NCBI RefSeq assembly: GCF_029024945.1
Contig: NZ_CP118976.1
Location: 1,116,001-1,180,000 of the forward strand
DNA: 64,000 nt
Reading direction: 5' to 3'
Origin: Staphylococcus succinus
GTDB lineage: Bacteria > Bacillota > Bacilli > Staphylococcales > Staphylococcaceae
The notes under the pieces were generated by a model. The model worked only from the letters and a program-made list of their open reading frames with translations, was not told the DNA's origin and did not search any database. How positions within the stretch are numbered: position 1 is the stretch's first letter; every line of letters begins with the position of its first letter. Positions 17,231 to 26,435 of this stretch are shown piece by piece. Made by a program: the position numbers and the translations under genes.

Positions 17231-17866
17231 ATGAGAATGCGTCACAAGCCTTGGGCAGAAGATTATTTAAAATCACATCCAAATATTGTAGATTTAGATG
17301 GTCGTCATGCAGGGAAAATCTCGGAATGGTTTGATAAAGACCAACCGATATACATTGAAATAGGTTCAGGCATGGGCCAATTTATTACTACACTAGCTGC
17401 GCGCAATCCTGATATTAATTTTATATCAATGGAGCGTGAAAGTAGTGTGATGATAAAAGTGTTAGATAAAGTTTTAGAACAAAATCTAACTAACATTAAA
17501 TTGATTTGTAATGATGCTGCAGAACTTAATGACTACTTTGTAGATGGCGAAGTGGCACGTGTTTATTTGAATTTCTCTGATCCTTGGCCGAAGAAAAAAC
17601 ATACAAAACGTAGATTGACATATCACACATATTTAGCATTATATAAACAAATTTTACAAAAAGATGGAGAATTACATTTCAAAACGGACAATAGAGGTCT
17701 TTTCGCTTATAGCTTAGAGAGTATGTCACAATTTGGTATGTATTTTATTAAGATAAACTTAAATCTCCATCAAGAAGATGATGGTAGTAATATAACGACA
17801 GAATATGAAACGAAGTTTTCTGAGAAAGGTTCAAGAATCTATCGTATGGAAGCTAAATTTCATTAA
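17231..17866 (+). CDS. trmB: tRNA (guanine-N7)-methyltransferase TrmB
   Basis: 211-aa SAM methyltransferase that makes m7G46 in tRNAs. SAM motif EIGSGMGQF and the TrmB signature NFSDPWPKKKHTKRRL are present. Three in-frame ATGs occur at 17225, 17231 and 17237. The second has the best distance from AAGGAG and aligns with the S. aureus start MRVRYKPWAEDYL. Cotranscribed with ytmP; terminator follows. Confidence 0.93.
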   Translation: MRMRHKPWAEDYLKSHPNIVDLDGRHAGKISEWFDKDQPIYIEIGSGMGQFITTLAARNPDINFISMERESSVMIKVLDKVLEQNLTNIKLICNDAAELNDYFVDGEVARVYLNFSDPWPKKKHTKRRLTYHTYLALYKQILQKDGELHFKTDNRGLFAYSLESMSQFGMYFIKINLNLHQEDDGSNITTEYETKFSEKGSRIYRMEAKFH

Positions 17867-17883
17867 AAATACTATAAAATTTG

Positions 17884-17918
17884 ATTGATAGAACATTCGT
17901 TTCTATCAATTTTTTTTG
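17884..17918 (+). terminator. Terminator of ytmP-trmB
   Basis: ATTGATAGAA pairs with TTCTATCAAT, followed by eight T. Confidence 0.88.
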
Positions 17919-17948
17919 CTTTAATTTAGATTGAAGGAGTTATATTTC

Positions 17949-18026
17949 ATGAAAATTAATGCATATTTTAATTGTTTTGCGTCTTGCTTTAAAGTAGATA
18001 GGGTATTGTATTACTATGGTAATTAA
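17949..18026 (+). CDS. Possible 25-codon small ORF
   Basis: ATG at 17949 preceded by GAAGGAG with 8-9 bases of spacing, TAA at 18024. The product starts MKINAYFNCF, has two cysteines four residues apart (NCFASC), and is aromatic-rich. It lies between the trmB terminator and ytnP, in the same direction. It could be a small protein or leader peptide; no family recognised, and no homology evidence is available here. Confidence 0.35.
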   Translation: MKINAYFNCFASCFKVDRVLYYYGN

Positions 18027-18059
18027 GTAAAATTTATTGCGAGTAAAGGAGGAAATAAA

Positions 18060-18887
18060 ATGAAATTGGGTGATTTTAAAATCCATTCTTTAAATGGTGG
18101 GATAACACAAATTGATGGCGGTGCTATGTTTGGTGTTGTACCTAAAGCGCTATGGACAAGGAAATATGAGGTGAATGATAAGAATCAAATTCCTTTGCCG
18201 ACACATCCTATTCTTATACAAACGGAAGACAAGTCTATTCTAATTGATACTGGTATAGGCACTGGTAAGTTAACAGCTAAAGAACGTAAAAATTTTGGTG
18301 TCGAGTATGAATCTAAAATTGAAGAAGATTTAAAGGCTTTAGAATTAACAGTAGAGGATATAGATTATGTATTAATGACGCATTTACATTTTGACCATGC
18401 AGCTGGGTTAACAGACAATGAGGGACGTGCTATTTTTAAAAATGCTATTCACGTCATACAGCAAGATGAGTGGCATGAATTTCAAAGTCCAAACATCCGT
18501 AGTAAGTCTACATATTGGTCGAAGAATGATGGCGATTTTAAAGAAAAATTGCTTTTATTTGAAAAAGAAATAGAAATTTATCCAGGGATAAAACTTTTTC
18601 ATACTGGGGGCCATAGTTATGGGCATGCAATTGTAACAATTGAAAGTGAAGGAGAAAAGGCTGTGCATATGGGAGATATCTTTCCAACGATAGCACATAG
18701 AAATCCATTATGGGTGACGGCATACGATGATTATCCGATGCAATCTATAAGAGAGAAAGAACGCTTAATACCTAATTTTATTATACAAGATTATTGGTTC
18801 TTGTATTATCATGATGTGACATACTTCGCAGTGAAATTTGATAAAGGTAATAATAAAGAAATAGAAAGTTATATTACCAGAAATTAA
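18060..18887 (+). CDS. ytnP: YtnP-like metallo-beta-lactamase-fold hydrolase
   Basis: 275-aa MBL-fold protein. The dinuclear zinc motif is THLHFDHAAG (H108, H110, D112, H113). Later ligands are in HTGGHSYGHAI and HMGDIFPT. The B. subtilis YtnP homologue has been described as a lactonase able to quench acyl-homoserine-lactone and streptomycin-inducing signals, but the native substrate is uncertain. RBS AAAGGAGG 7 bases before the ATG. It converges on ytzB, with an unusual inverted repeat between them. Confidence 0.85.
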   Translation: MKLGDFKIHSLNGGITQIDGGAMFGVVPKALWTRKYEVNDKNQIPLPTHPILIQTEDKSILIDTGIGTGKLTAKERKNFGVEYESKIEEDLKALELTVEDIDYVLMTHLHFDHAAGLTDNEGRAIFKNAIHVIQQDEWHEFQSPNIRSKSTYWSKNDGDFKEKLLLFEKEIEIYPGIKLFHTGGHSYGHAIVTIESEGEKAVHMGDIFPTIAHRNPLWVTAYDDYPMQSIREKERLIPNFIIQDYWFLYYHDVTYFAVKFDKGNNKEIESYITRN

Positions 18888-19047
18888 TAAGGTTAAAGTT
18901 ATGAGTGGAAGAGCATTTACAACATGATTCTAGTAAGAGATGCTATTGATATCTATTACTAGAATGGTGTTATACTCCAAAATTACTGTATAGGCCTTTT
19001 TCATTTAAAAGACACTACACATCATTTTCTCATAACTTTAACCTTAT
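18887..19047. repeat. 161-bp segment with perfect 19-bp inverted ends
   Basis: ATAAGGTTAAAGTTATGAG at 18887-18905 is the exact reverse complement of 19029-19047. Inside, ATTCTAGTAA (about 18929-18938) and TTACTAGAAT (18955-18964) form a second perfect pair. It fills the gap between convergent ytnP and ytzB. Either a MITE-like element or a large bidirectional terminator/RNA fold. No simple T-run terminator is seen. Confidence 0.65.
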
Positions 19048-19048
19048 A

Positions 19049-19369
19049 TTAATCGCATTCAATTATATCGATAATTTCCCCGGTTTTTGCATCAGCAAAA
19101 AAGTCATAATAAGTTAGTTTACCATTGTGCTGTGTGGTGATACCACCCTGGAAAACAATATTATTATTGTCTGTGGAATCTTTATAAGCTATCGTTTCAT
19201 TTAATATGTAAGATCCTGCAACATTCATAAAATATGTTTTTACTTCTGATAATAATTTTTCTGGATCTTGATATCTTAGATGAGTTTGACGTTTATAAAA
19301 ATAGTATATTCCAATAATTGTTGTTAGTGAAATAAATAGGATGAAAATCCAATTCTTTTTATTCAACAT
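19049..19369 (-). CDS. PepSY-type small membrane-anchored protein (YtzB-like)
   Basis: 106 aa. One N-terminal transmembrane segment (WIFILFISLTTIIGIYYFY) is followed by an extracytoplasmic domain ending LTYYDFFADAKTGEIIDI, typical of PepSY/YtzB-like proteins. Start set at the internal ATG 19369, preceded by TGGGGG; an upstream ATG 27 bases earlier has no good site. Position next to ytoP matches B. subtilis ytzB. Function unknown. Confidence 0.7.
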   Translation of the reverse strand: MLNKKNWIFILFISLTTIIGIYYFYKRQTHLRYQDPEKLLSEVKTYFMNVAGSYILNETIAYKDSTDNNNIVFQGGITTQHNGKLTYYDFFADAKTGEIIDIIECD

Positions 19370-19451
19370 AACAGCATCTACCCCCAATAAAGTCATATTA
19401 ATAGTTTACCATAACGAAGATGATATAATAAATATTAAGGAGTGAGCAACG

Positions 19452-20528
19452 TTGAATATAGACAAGAATAAAACAATATCAAGAATGAAAACATTAACAG
19501 AATTACACGGCGCACCAGGGTTTGAAGATGAAGTACAATCATATTTAAAAGCAGAAATGGAACCTTATGTAGATGAATTTGTTTATAATCGCATGGGGGG
19601 ATTTTACGGAGTTAAACGTGCGAAAGTAGATAATCCTAAACGTGTAATGGTGGCTGCGCATATGGATGAAATTGGATTTATGATTACTCATATTACTAAG
19701 AATGGCATGCTACAATTTACAAATTTAGGTGGTGTAGCTACGGATATTTGGCAAGGTCAACGACTTAAGGTAAAATCACGTAAAAACGAGGAGATTGTTG
19801 GAATAGTAGCCAATATACCTAAGCATTTTAGAACTGGGAATGAAGGCGCCCCTAAAATAGAAGACTTATTATTGGATATTGGTTGTGAAAATCAAGAAGA
19901 AGTTTTAGCGCGTGGTATAAATATTGGAGATTCAATTGTTCCAGAAACGCCATTTATCCAATTATCTGAACACCGATTTGCAAGTAAAGCTTGGGACAAT
20001 CGTTATGGTTGTCTAATCGGTATTGAATTATTAGAATTATTAAAAGATGTAGATTTAAACTTTGATTTGTATGTAGGTGCTAATGTTCAAGAAGAAGTAG
20101 GGTTAAGGGGAGCACGTGCCTCTGCAGAATTAATAGATCCTGATGTAGCTTTTGTTGTAGATTGTTCTCCTGCAAATGATATGAAAGGTAAACAACATCT
20201 ATCTGGAGAATTAGGCAAAGGTACATTGATTAGGATAAAAGATGGCACAATGATACTGAAACCAACTTTTAGAGATTATTTGCTAGACTTAGCCAATCAA
20301 TTTGAAATATCTCATCAATATTATATATCGCCAGGCGGCACCGATGGCGGAGAAATTCATAAAGCGAATATTGGCATACCCACTGCGGTTATTGGTGTAT
20401 GTGCACGTTACATCCACAGTACAAATGCAGTGTTTGATATGAGAGATTACACAGCTGCTAGACAACTATTAACACAATCTGTCACACATTTGAATGAAGA
20501 CAAAATCAAAGCATTACAATATAAATAA
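19452..20528 (+). CDS. ytoP: M42-family metallo-aminopeptidase (YtoP-like)
   Basis: 358-aa M42 glutamyl/cellulase-type aminopeptidase. Metal and catalytic motifs: AAHMDEIGFM, the Asp in KAWDNRYG, the Glu pair in NVQEEVGLRGA, VVDCSPAND, and the final His in CARYIHSTN. TTG start at 19452 with AAGGAG 9 bases upstream; the next ATG is 12 codons in and less well placed. The thioredoxin-like gene follows 16 bases after the stop, so they are cotranscribed. Cytoplasmic peptide turnover is the expected role. Confidence 0.88.
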   Translation: MNIDKNKTISRMKTLTELHGAPGFEDEVQSYLKAEMEPYVDEFVYNRMGGFYGVKRAKVDNPKRVMVAAHMDEIGFMITHITKNGMLQFTNLGGVATDIWQGQRLKVKSRKNEEIVGIVANIPKHFRTGNEGAPKIEDLLLDIGCENQEEVLARGINIGDSIVPETPFIQLSEHRFASKAWDNRYGCLIGIELLELLKDVDLNFDLYVGANVQEEVGLRGARASAELIDPDVAFVVDCSPANDMKGKQHLSGELGKGTLIRIKDGTMILKPTFRDYLLDLANQFEISHQYYISPGGTDGGEIHKANIGIPTAVIGVCARYIHSTNAVFDMRDYTAARQLLTQSVTHLNEDKIKALQYK

Positions 20529-20544
20529 TTTAGGAGTGATTAGA

Positions 20545-20853
20545 ATGAAACAATTAGAAAATGCCCAACAATTTGATGAGTTAAAAAAAGAACAAACGGT
20601 ATTTTTATTTACTGCAGATTGGTGTCCTGATTGTAAAGTCATCGAACCCGATTTACCACAATTAGAAAGTAAATATACAAATTATAAATTTATATCTGTA
20701 GATAGAGATAAATTTATAGATATTTGTATAGATTATGACATTATGGGTATACCTAGTTTCTTAGTATTTAAAGATGATAAACAAATTGGTAGTTATATTG
20801 GAAAAGAGCGCAAATCTATTGAACAAATTGATGAATTTTTAGCTTCATTGTAA
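20545..20853 (+). CDS. ytpP: Thioredoxin-like protein YtpP
   Basis: 102-aa thioredoxin-fold protein with active site WCPDCK (C27, C30), TADW before it and the cis-proline loop MGIPSFLVF. Start chosen at ATG 20545 after TAGGAGTG; a longer frame overlaps ytoP. In B. subtilis YtpP belongs to the low-molecular-weight-thiol redox network, with debrominase/de-bacillithiolase-like activities proposed. Follows ytoP and is closed by a terminator. Confidence 0.85.
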   Translation: MKQLENAQQFDELKKEQTVFLFTADWCPDCKVIEPDLPQLESKYTNYKFISVDRDKFIDICIDYDIMGIPSFLVFKDDKQIGSYIGKERKSIEQIDEFLASL

Positions 20854-20892
20854 ATAAAAACAGCCAAAATCATTTAAAATGAATTATACAAA

Positions 20893-20940
20893 TATATACC
20901 CTTAGAACTTACTTTTTTTCTGTTCCTAAGGGTATATTTA
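20893..20940 (+). terminator. Terminator of ytoP-ytpP
   Basis: ATATACCCTTAG-AAC pairs with GTT-CCTAAGGGTATAT across an 11-base T-rich loop, followed by TTATT. The T-run is short. Confidence 0.6.
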
Positions 20941-20980
20941 TTGTAAACTGTAATAAGGCACGTAAATAGGAGTGTTAAAG

Positions 20981-21844
20981 ATGAATGTCTTTCAAATGAG
21001 AGATAAATTAAAAGATCGATTGAGTCATTTAAATGTGAAGTTTAGCTTTAATCGTGAAGAAGAAACGCTGCGTATTTCTAGAGTGGATAATGGTGAAGGT
21101 GTTACTGTTAAACTTTCTACAATAGTAGCTAAATATAATAATCAAAAAGAAAAAATAGTAGATGAAATAGTCTATTATGTTGAAGAAGCAATTGAACAAA
21201 TGAAAGGAGACACACTGTCAGGTATAGATGATATTCAGATTATGCCGGTACTTAGGTCTCCGAGTTTTGATAAAAAAGATAAAAATGGTAATAAATTTGT
21301 GATTGAGAGGCATACTGCTGAAACCAATATATATTATGCAGTTGATTTAGGTAAATCATACCGTTTAGTTGATGAACAAATGCTTGAACAAATGAAATTA
21401 ACCAAGCAACAATTAAAAGAAATGGCTTTATTTAACATTAGAAAGCTAGAAAATAAATATACAACAGATGAAGTGAAAGGAAATATATTTTATTTCGTCA
21501 ATTCAAATGATGGTTATGATGCAAGTAGAATTTTGAACACGACTTTTTTAAATGAAATCCAAGACCAATGTGAAGGTGAAATGCTGGTAGCTGTGCCGCA
21601 CCAAGATGTATTGATTATTGCAGATATTCGCAATAAAACAGGCTACGATGTAATGGCTCACCTAACAATGGAATTCTTTACAAAAGGTTTAGTTCCTATT
21701 ACTTCATTATCACTTGGCTATGACAAGGGTCATTTTGAGCCTATATTTATATTAGGTAAAAATAATAAGCAAAAAAGAGATCCTAATGTAATACAAAGAT
21801 TAGAAGCAACACGAAAAAAATACGAAAATAAAGATAAAGATTAA
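20981..21844 (+). CDS. ytpQ: DUF1444 protein YtpQ
   Basis: 287-aa soluble protein of the DUF1444 (YtpQ) family, found widely in Bacillales at this locus. No catalytic motif can be pointed to; the central RHTAETNIYYAVDLG and the late TSLSLGYDKGHFEPIF are family-like. ATG 20981 lies 8 bases after AGGAG, favoured over an upstream TTG. ytpR starts 14 bases after the stop. Biochemical role unknown. Confidence 0.8.
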   Translation: MNVFQMRDKLKDRLSHLNVKFSFNREEETLRISRVDNGEGVTVKLSTIVAKYNNQKEKIVDEIVYYVEEAIEQMKGDTLSGIDDIQIMPVLRSPSFDKKDKNGNKFVIERHTAETNIYYAVDLGKSYRLVDEQMLEQMKLTKQQLKEMALFNIRKLENKYTTDEVKGNIFYFVNSNDGYDASRILNTTFLNEIQDQCEGEMLVAVPHQDVLIIADIRNKTGYDVMAHLTMEFFTKGLVPITSLSLGYDKGHFEPIFILGKNNKQKRDPNVIQRLEATRKKYENKDKD

Positions 21845-21858
21845 GGAGATTAATAACC

Positions 21859-22458
21859 ATGAATTTATTTTATAATAAAGAAGCAGTGGGAGATGTAGCA
21901 TTTTTACAAATTGAAACTATTAATGGTGAGTTCAATTACGAAACAAGAGGCGATGTAGTTGAAATAAAACACGAAAACAAAGTAGTGGGCTATAATATTT
22001 TCAATGCATCTAAAAAAGCTGATATTGTTGGAAATGGTCATATCAAACTAACTGAAGTATTAGTTGAAGCATTGCAAAAAGCTATCAAAAATGATGGGTT
22101 TACTTTTGAATTAAATGCAGACTTCTCTCCTAAGTTTGTAGTAGGTTATGTTGAAACTAAGGAAAAACATCCTGACGCAGACAAATTAAGTGTATTGCGT
22201 ATAGATGTGGGCAACGAACAATTACAAATTGTATGTGGCGCTCCAAATATTGAAGCAGGACAAAAAGTTGTAGTGGCAAAAGTAGGGGCAGTGATGCCAA
22301 GTGGAATGGTTATTAAAGATGCAGAGCTTAGAGGTGTGCCATCAAGTGGAATGGTTTGTTCAATGAAAGAATTAAATTTACCTGATGCACCACAAGAAAA
22401 AGGTATCATGGTCTTAACAGATGATTACACTGTAGGACAAGCATTTTTTGAAGAATAA
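21859..22458 (+). CDS. ytpR: YtpR, tRNA-binding-domain protein
   Basis: 199 aa. The C-terminal half is a tRNA-binding OB-fold like that of EMAPII and the N-terminus of the PheRS beta chain (VGYVETKEKHPDADKL, CGAPNIEAGQKVVVAKVGA, MKELNLP). The N-terminal domain is specific to YtpR. A free-standing homologue of the PheRS beta N-terminal module; its RNA target is unknown. AAGGAG before the ATG. Sits between ytpQ and sftA in one transcript. Confidence 0.87.
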   Translation: MNLFYNKEAVGDVAFLQIETINGEFNYETRGDVVEIKHENKVVGYNIFNASKKADIVGNGHIKLTEVLVEALQKAIKNDGFTFELNADFSPKFVVGYVETKEKHPDADKLSVLRIDVGNEQLQIVCGAPNIEAGQKVVVAKVGAVMPSGMVIKDAELRGVPSSGMVCSMKELNLPDAPQEKGIMVLTDDYTVGQAFFEE

Positions 22459-22475
22459 AAGGAGGTAATGTGCGA

Positions 22476-25400
22476 ATGAGCTGGTTCGACAAGTTATTTG
22501 GAGAAGATAATGACTCAACAGAAGATTATCTCAATAAAAGAAGCCAACGACGTCAAAAAGCTACACAACAAGAAGAGCAAGATTCATTACTTCCCCAGAA
22601 CAATGATGTTTATGAAAGACCTAAAGGTAAATTCAGATTTCCTATGCGTGTTTTAGAAGAAGCAAGTCAATCAGAAGAACAATCTACTTCTAATAATCAG
22701 TCATCTCATGAAAATAGAAAACGCTATGAGGCCTCTTCAGATGCGCTTAATACACATCATAAACAAAGAAGACGCAGACATGCATATGATACAGCGAAAC
22801 CTAATGATGTTAAGAAACAAGACAGAAGTGAACATCCAACTGAACATCAATCTGCATCTGCTGACACTGTAAGTGAGCATAAGCCCCATAGAGGGACTAG
22901 AATGAGAATTCAAACAGATGTGTTGAGAGCTAATGCTGAGACTAAAAGCAGTCATAAAACGCCAAGTTATCAGCATAGTGACTTTAAAGCGAGTGAAGTA
23001 CCGTCAGCAATTTTTGGTACTCAAAAACCACGTCCTTTAGACAATGGCGTAATTCGTACTTCAGAGCAATCAGAAGAAGATAAGCAACCTACATCTAAAC
23101 CTGATGATTCGAACATTCAAAAACAAAGTAGTGCAACAGAACAGGTACACGATAATGATGCAGATGTTAGTACATCAGAGGCGCACCAAAGTACACAAGT
23201 TGATGAAGAGCAACCAATTACCTCACAAAACAGTGCGAACACTGTAGAAAGAGAAAGTACTTGGGATAATGATTTATCTCAAAATTCAACTGAAGATGAA
23301 TCCAAGGAATCTACCAAACAAACTTCATCTACCGCGCGAGATAATAAAATTAGTATTGAAAATATCTATGCCTCTCAAATTGTAGAAGAAATTCGACGTG
23401 AAAGAGAACGCAAAGTATTACAAAAGCGTCAATTTAAAAAAGCGTTACAACAAAAGAGAAATGCACAACAAGAAAATAATGAGAATGATATTCAAAAAGC
23501 AATCGATGAAATGTATGCTAAGCAAGCGCAAAATCACATTGGTGAAAGTTCGCTCGATGAAGAAAGTAATATGGTAGCTGATGCATATGACAGTATAGAC
23601 ACAATAGAAAGTGAACACAATCAAACTAATACAGAAGAATTCAATAATGATAATAACGAAGATGCTCAAGTAGGGGCATCGTCACCATTTAATTATGAAG
23701 AAATTGATTTAGATCAAGTAAGTGATGTACATACTATAAATGATGAATATGTGGATGTAAGCACTAAACAAATAAACAACAAAGACGATGATGAAATCGC
23801 CGAAGCTGAATATGATAGTGCTAACGATGACGTTGACAATTCAATTAATGAAAAAGCCAATGCTTTATTTGAAGAAAACAATGTACCGCAACAAGCACTA
23901 TCAGAAAATGAATTAAACAGTGAACAAGCAAGCAATTTTAATCATTATCAAGCATCAGAAACATCATTTACAGATGCACAATATAGAGAATTAACACAAT
24001 CACATAGTGAATTGACAAATCAAGAAGAAGATAATCATTCAGAATCAGAGGATGATTTAGAAACATCTGTGCATACATCAGAAGGTATAAATATATCTAG
24101 TTATGAACATGATGACTTCAATTCAGACAGTGAAGATAAAGATAGTGACAACATTCACGAATCATTACAGGAAACAGCAACGACGCACTTGAATGATGTT
24201 ACAAGTGAACAACCTTCATCGGAAATGAGCGAAAATCAAGAAAATGAAGCGTCTGCTGTACAAGATACACAAGACTTAAATAGCAAACAGTCAGATGAAA
24301 GTAGTACTAGACAAACAAATCGTATTCAACCGCCAACTAGAAAAGGTAGTAAACCATTTAATGTGGTAATGACACCATCAGATAAAAAGCGTATGATGGA
24401 TGCTAAAAAGCAAAGAAAATTTGACTCAAATAATGCTAGTAAATCGCATGATGTATCAAAAAATGAGAGACATACAACGAAGCAAGAAGATATGCACACA
24501 ACATCAGAACAACAACGTCAGAAATCTAGTATAGAAAATAATCAACATGTGTCTAGTTATGTCGAAAACCACACTGAGCCTATCACTGAAACAAATAAAA
24601 AAACGCTAGTATCAGATAGCGATGTGAGTGAAACAGAGGTAACAGATGCAGATTACAAAGCACTAGAAATGGATGAAACACAACTAGCACAAGATGAAAC
24701 AGACATATTGACGCCAAGTCATAATGAAAAAGAGAACGACTTGCAAACAGATGCACAAATTTCTGACTCGCCCCATATTCATGAGGAGACAACGATTCAA
24801 GATGAAAAAAATATTAATCAGCCACAGGGCCAGAACGCAGATGGTCTGCAGAATCAATCTGAAGTTGCTAAAAGAGAAGTAACACATCAACAAGATAACA
24901 AACAAAATATAGAGACATCACTATCAGATATAGATACCAAGCAAGTAGGCGAGGGTGTTACCAATAACGATAGTGATAAGCCAACTATTAGAAGAGGGCC
25001 AAACATTAAATTGCCGAGCGCAAGTTTATTAGACGAGCCTGAAGAACATGAAATTGATAATTCATGGATAGAAGAGAAAAAACAAGAACTAAATGAAGCC
25101 TTTTATTATTTTAATGTACCAGCTGAAGTACAAAATGTTACAGAAGGACCAAGTGTGACACGCTTTGAACTTTCTGTTGAAAAAGGTGTTAAAGTGTCTA
25201 GAATCACTGCACTGCAAGATGATATTAAAATGGCATTAGCAGCGAAGGACATTCGTATAGAAGCACCAATACCAGGGACGAGTTTGGTAGGGATTGAAGT
25301 GCCAAATGTCACGTCAACCAAAGTTAATCTACGTTCAATCATTGATGCCCCTAGCTTTAAAAATTCAGAATCTAAATTGAATGTTGCGATGGGCTTTGGC

Positions 25401-26390
25401 ATTAATAATGAACCCCTGCTGATGGATATAGCTAAAACACCACATGCTTTAATTGCAGGCGCAACAGGTTCAGGAAAATCAGTATGCATCAACAGCATAT
25501 TAATGTCATTATTATATAAAAACCATCCAGAAGAGTTGAGGTTACTACTAATTGATCCTAAGATGGTTGAACTCGCGCCATACAATGATTTACCACATCT
25601 TGTAGCACCAGTAATTACAGATGTTAAAGCGGCGACGCAAAGTCTTAAGTGGGCTGTTGAAGAAATGGAACGCCGTTATAAAGTTTTTGCTAAATATCAT
25701 GTAAGAAATATTACAGCTTATAATAAGAAGGCAACATACGATGATAGAATGCCAAAAATTGTTATAGTAATAGATGAACTTGCAGATTTAATGATGATGG
25801 CACCGCAAGAAGTTGAGCAATCTATTGCACGTATAGCTCAAAAAGCACGTGCTTGTGGTATACACATGTTAGTCGCAACACAAAGACCATCAGTTAATGT
25901 TATTACAGGTTTAATTAAAGCAAATATTCCAACGAGAATAGCATTTATGGTATCATCTAGCGTGGATTCAAGAACCATTTTAGATAGTGGTGGAGCAGAA
26001 CGTTTATTAGGTTATGGAGATATGTTGTACTTAGGTAGTGGTATGAACAAACCGATTCGTGTACAAGGTACATTTGTATCTGATGATGAAATTGATGATG
26101 TAGTTGATTTTATTAAGCAACAGCGAGATCCAAATTATCTATTTGAAGAAAAAGAGCTATTGAAAAAAACTGAAACACAGCCTCAAGATGACTTATTCGA
26201 TGATGTATGTCGTTTTATGTTACAAGAGGGGCACATTTCAACTTCATTAGTTCAAAGACATTTCCAAATAGGTTATAATCGAGCGGCAAGAATTGTAGAT
26301 CAATTGGAGCAACTTGGTTATGTTTCCGGTGCGAATGGTTCTAAACCTAGAGATGTGTATATTACAGAATCAGATTTAGACGGTAATTAA
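22476..26390 (+). CDS. sftA: DNA translocase SftA (FtsK/SpoIIIE family) with giant disordered N-terminus
   Basis: 1304 aa. The C-terminal 450 residues are an FtsK/SpoIIIE motor: Walker A GATGSGKS near residue 995, Walker B VIVIDELADLMMM near 1090, then the winged-helix gamma domain (HISTSLVQRHFQIGYNRAAR). There are no transmembrane helices, so it is the soluble SftA type that clears chromosome ends from the septum. Residues about 60-860 are low-complexity, Asp/Glu/Gln/Ser/Thr-rich and presumably disordered, longer than in B. subtilis SftA (about 950 aa). Short conserved islands remain: KFRFPMRV, PSAIFGT, NIYASQIVEEIRRERERKVL, PFNVVMTPSDKKRMMD. ATG 22476 fits the GGAGG site better than the upstream GTG. 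murC follows. Confidence 0.93.
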   Translation: MSWFDKLFGEDNDSTEDYLNKRSQRRQKATQQEEQDSLLPQNNDVYERPKGKFRFPMRVLEEASQSEEQSTSNNQSSHENRKRYEASSDALNTHHKQRRRRHAYDTAKPNDVKKQDRSEHPTEHQSASADTVSEHKPHRGTRMRIQTDVLRANAETKSSHKTPSYQHSDFKASEVPSAIFGTQKPRPLDNGVIRTSEQSEEDKQPTSKPDDSNIQKQSSATEQVHDNDADVSTSEAHQSTQVDEEQPITSQNSANTVERESTWDNDLSQNSTEDESKESTKQTSSTARDNKISIENIYASQIVEEIRRERERKVLQKRQFKKALQQKRNAQQENNENDIQKAIDEMYAKQAQNHIGESSLDEESNMVADAYDSIDTIESEHNQTNTEEFNNDNNEDAQVGASSPFNYEEIDLDQVSDVHTINDEYVDVSTKQINNKDDDEIAEAEYDSANDDVDNSINEKANALFEENNVPQQALSENELNSEQASNFNHYQASETSFTDAQYRELTQSHSELTNQEEDNHSESEDDLETSVHTSEGINISSYEHDDFNSDSEDKDSDNIHESLQETATTHLNDVTSEQPSSEMSENQENEASAVQDTQDLNSKQSDESSTRQTNRIQPPTRKGSKPFNVVMTPSDKKRMMDAKKQRKFDSNNASKSHDVSKNERHTTKQEDMHTTSEQQRQKSSIENNQHVSSYVENHTEPITETNKKTLVSDSDVSETEVTDADYKALEMDETQLAQDETDILTPSHNEKENDLQTDAQISDSPHIHEETTIQDEKNINQPQGQNADGLQNQSEVAKREVTHQQDNKQNIETSLSDIDTKQVGEGVTNNDSDKPTIRRGPNIKLPSASLLDEPEEHEIDNSWIEEKKQELNEAFYYFNVPAEVQNVTEGPSVTRFELSVEKGVKVSRITALQDDIKMALAAKDIRIEAPIPGTSLVGIEVPNVTSTKVNLRSIIDAPSFKNSESKLNVAMGFGINNEPLLMDIAKTPHALIAGATGSGKSVCINSILMSLLYKNHPEELRLLLIDPKMVELAPYNDLPHLVAPVITDVKAATQSLKWAVEEMERRYKVFAKYHVRNITAYNKKATYDDRMPKIVIVIDELADLMMMAPQEVEQSIARIAQKARACGIHMLVATQRPSVNVITGLIKANIPTRIAFMVSSSVDSRTILDSGGAERLLGYGDMLYLGSGMNKPIRVQGTFVSDDEIDDVVDFIKQQRDPNYLFEEKELLKKTETQPQDDLFDDVCRFMLQEGHISTSLVQRHFQIGYNRAARIVDQLEQLGYVSGANGSKPRDVYITESDLDGN

Positions 26391-26435
26391 TTTAGAGAAA
26401 AACAAAAATTAATATAGAGATTAAGGAGTGTTACG

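Noticed and set aside
18060..18887. Firm assignment of YtnP as an acyl-homoserine-lactone lactonase
   Set aside because: The zinc motif is shared by many MBL enzymes; the family report does not prove the native substrate, so only the fold is asserted.
25106..25585. 159-codon minus-strand frame inside the sftA motor domain
   Set aside because: Lies wholly opposite the conserved ATPase coding sequence; no start signal or recognisable domain.
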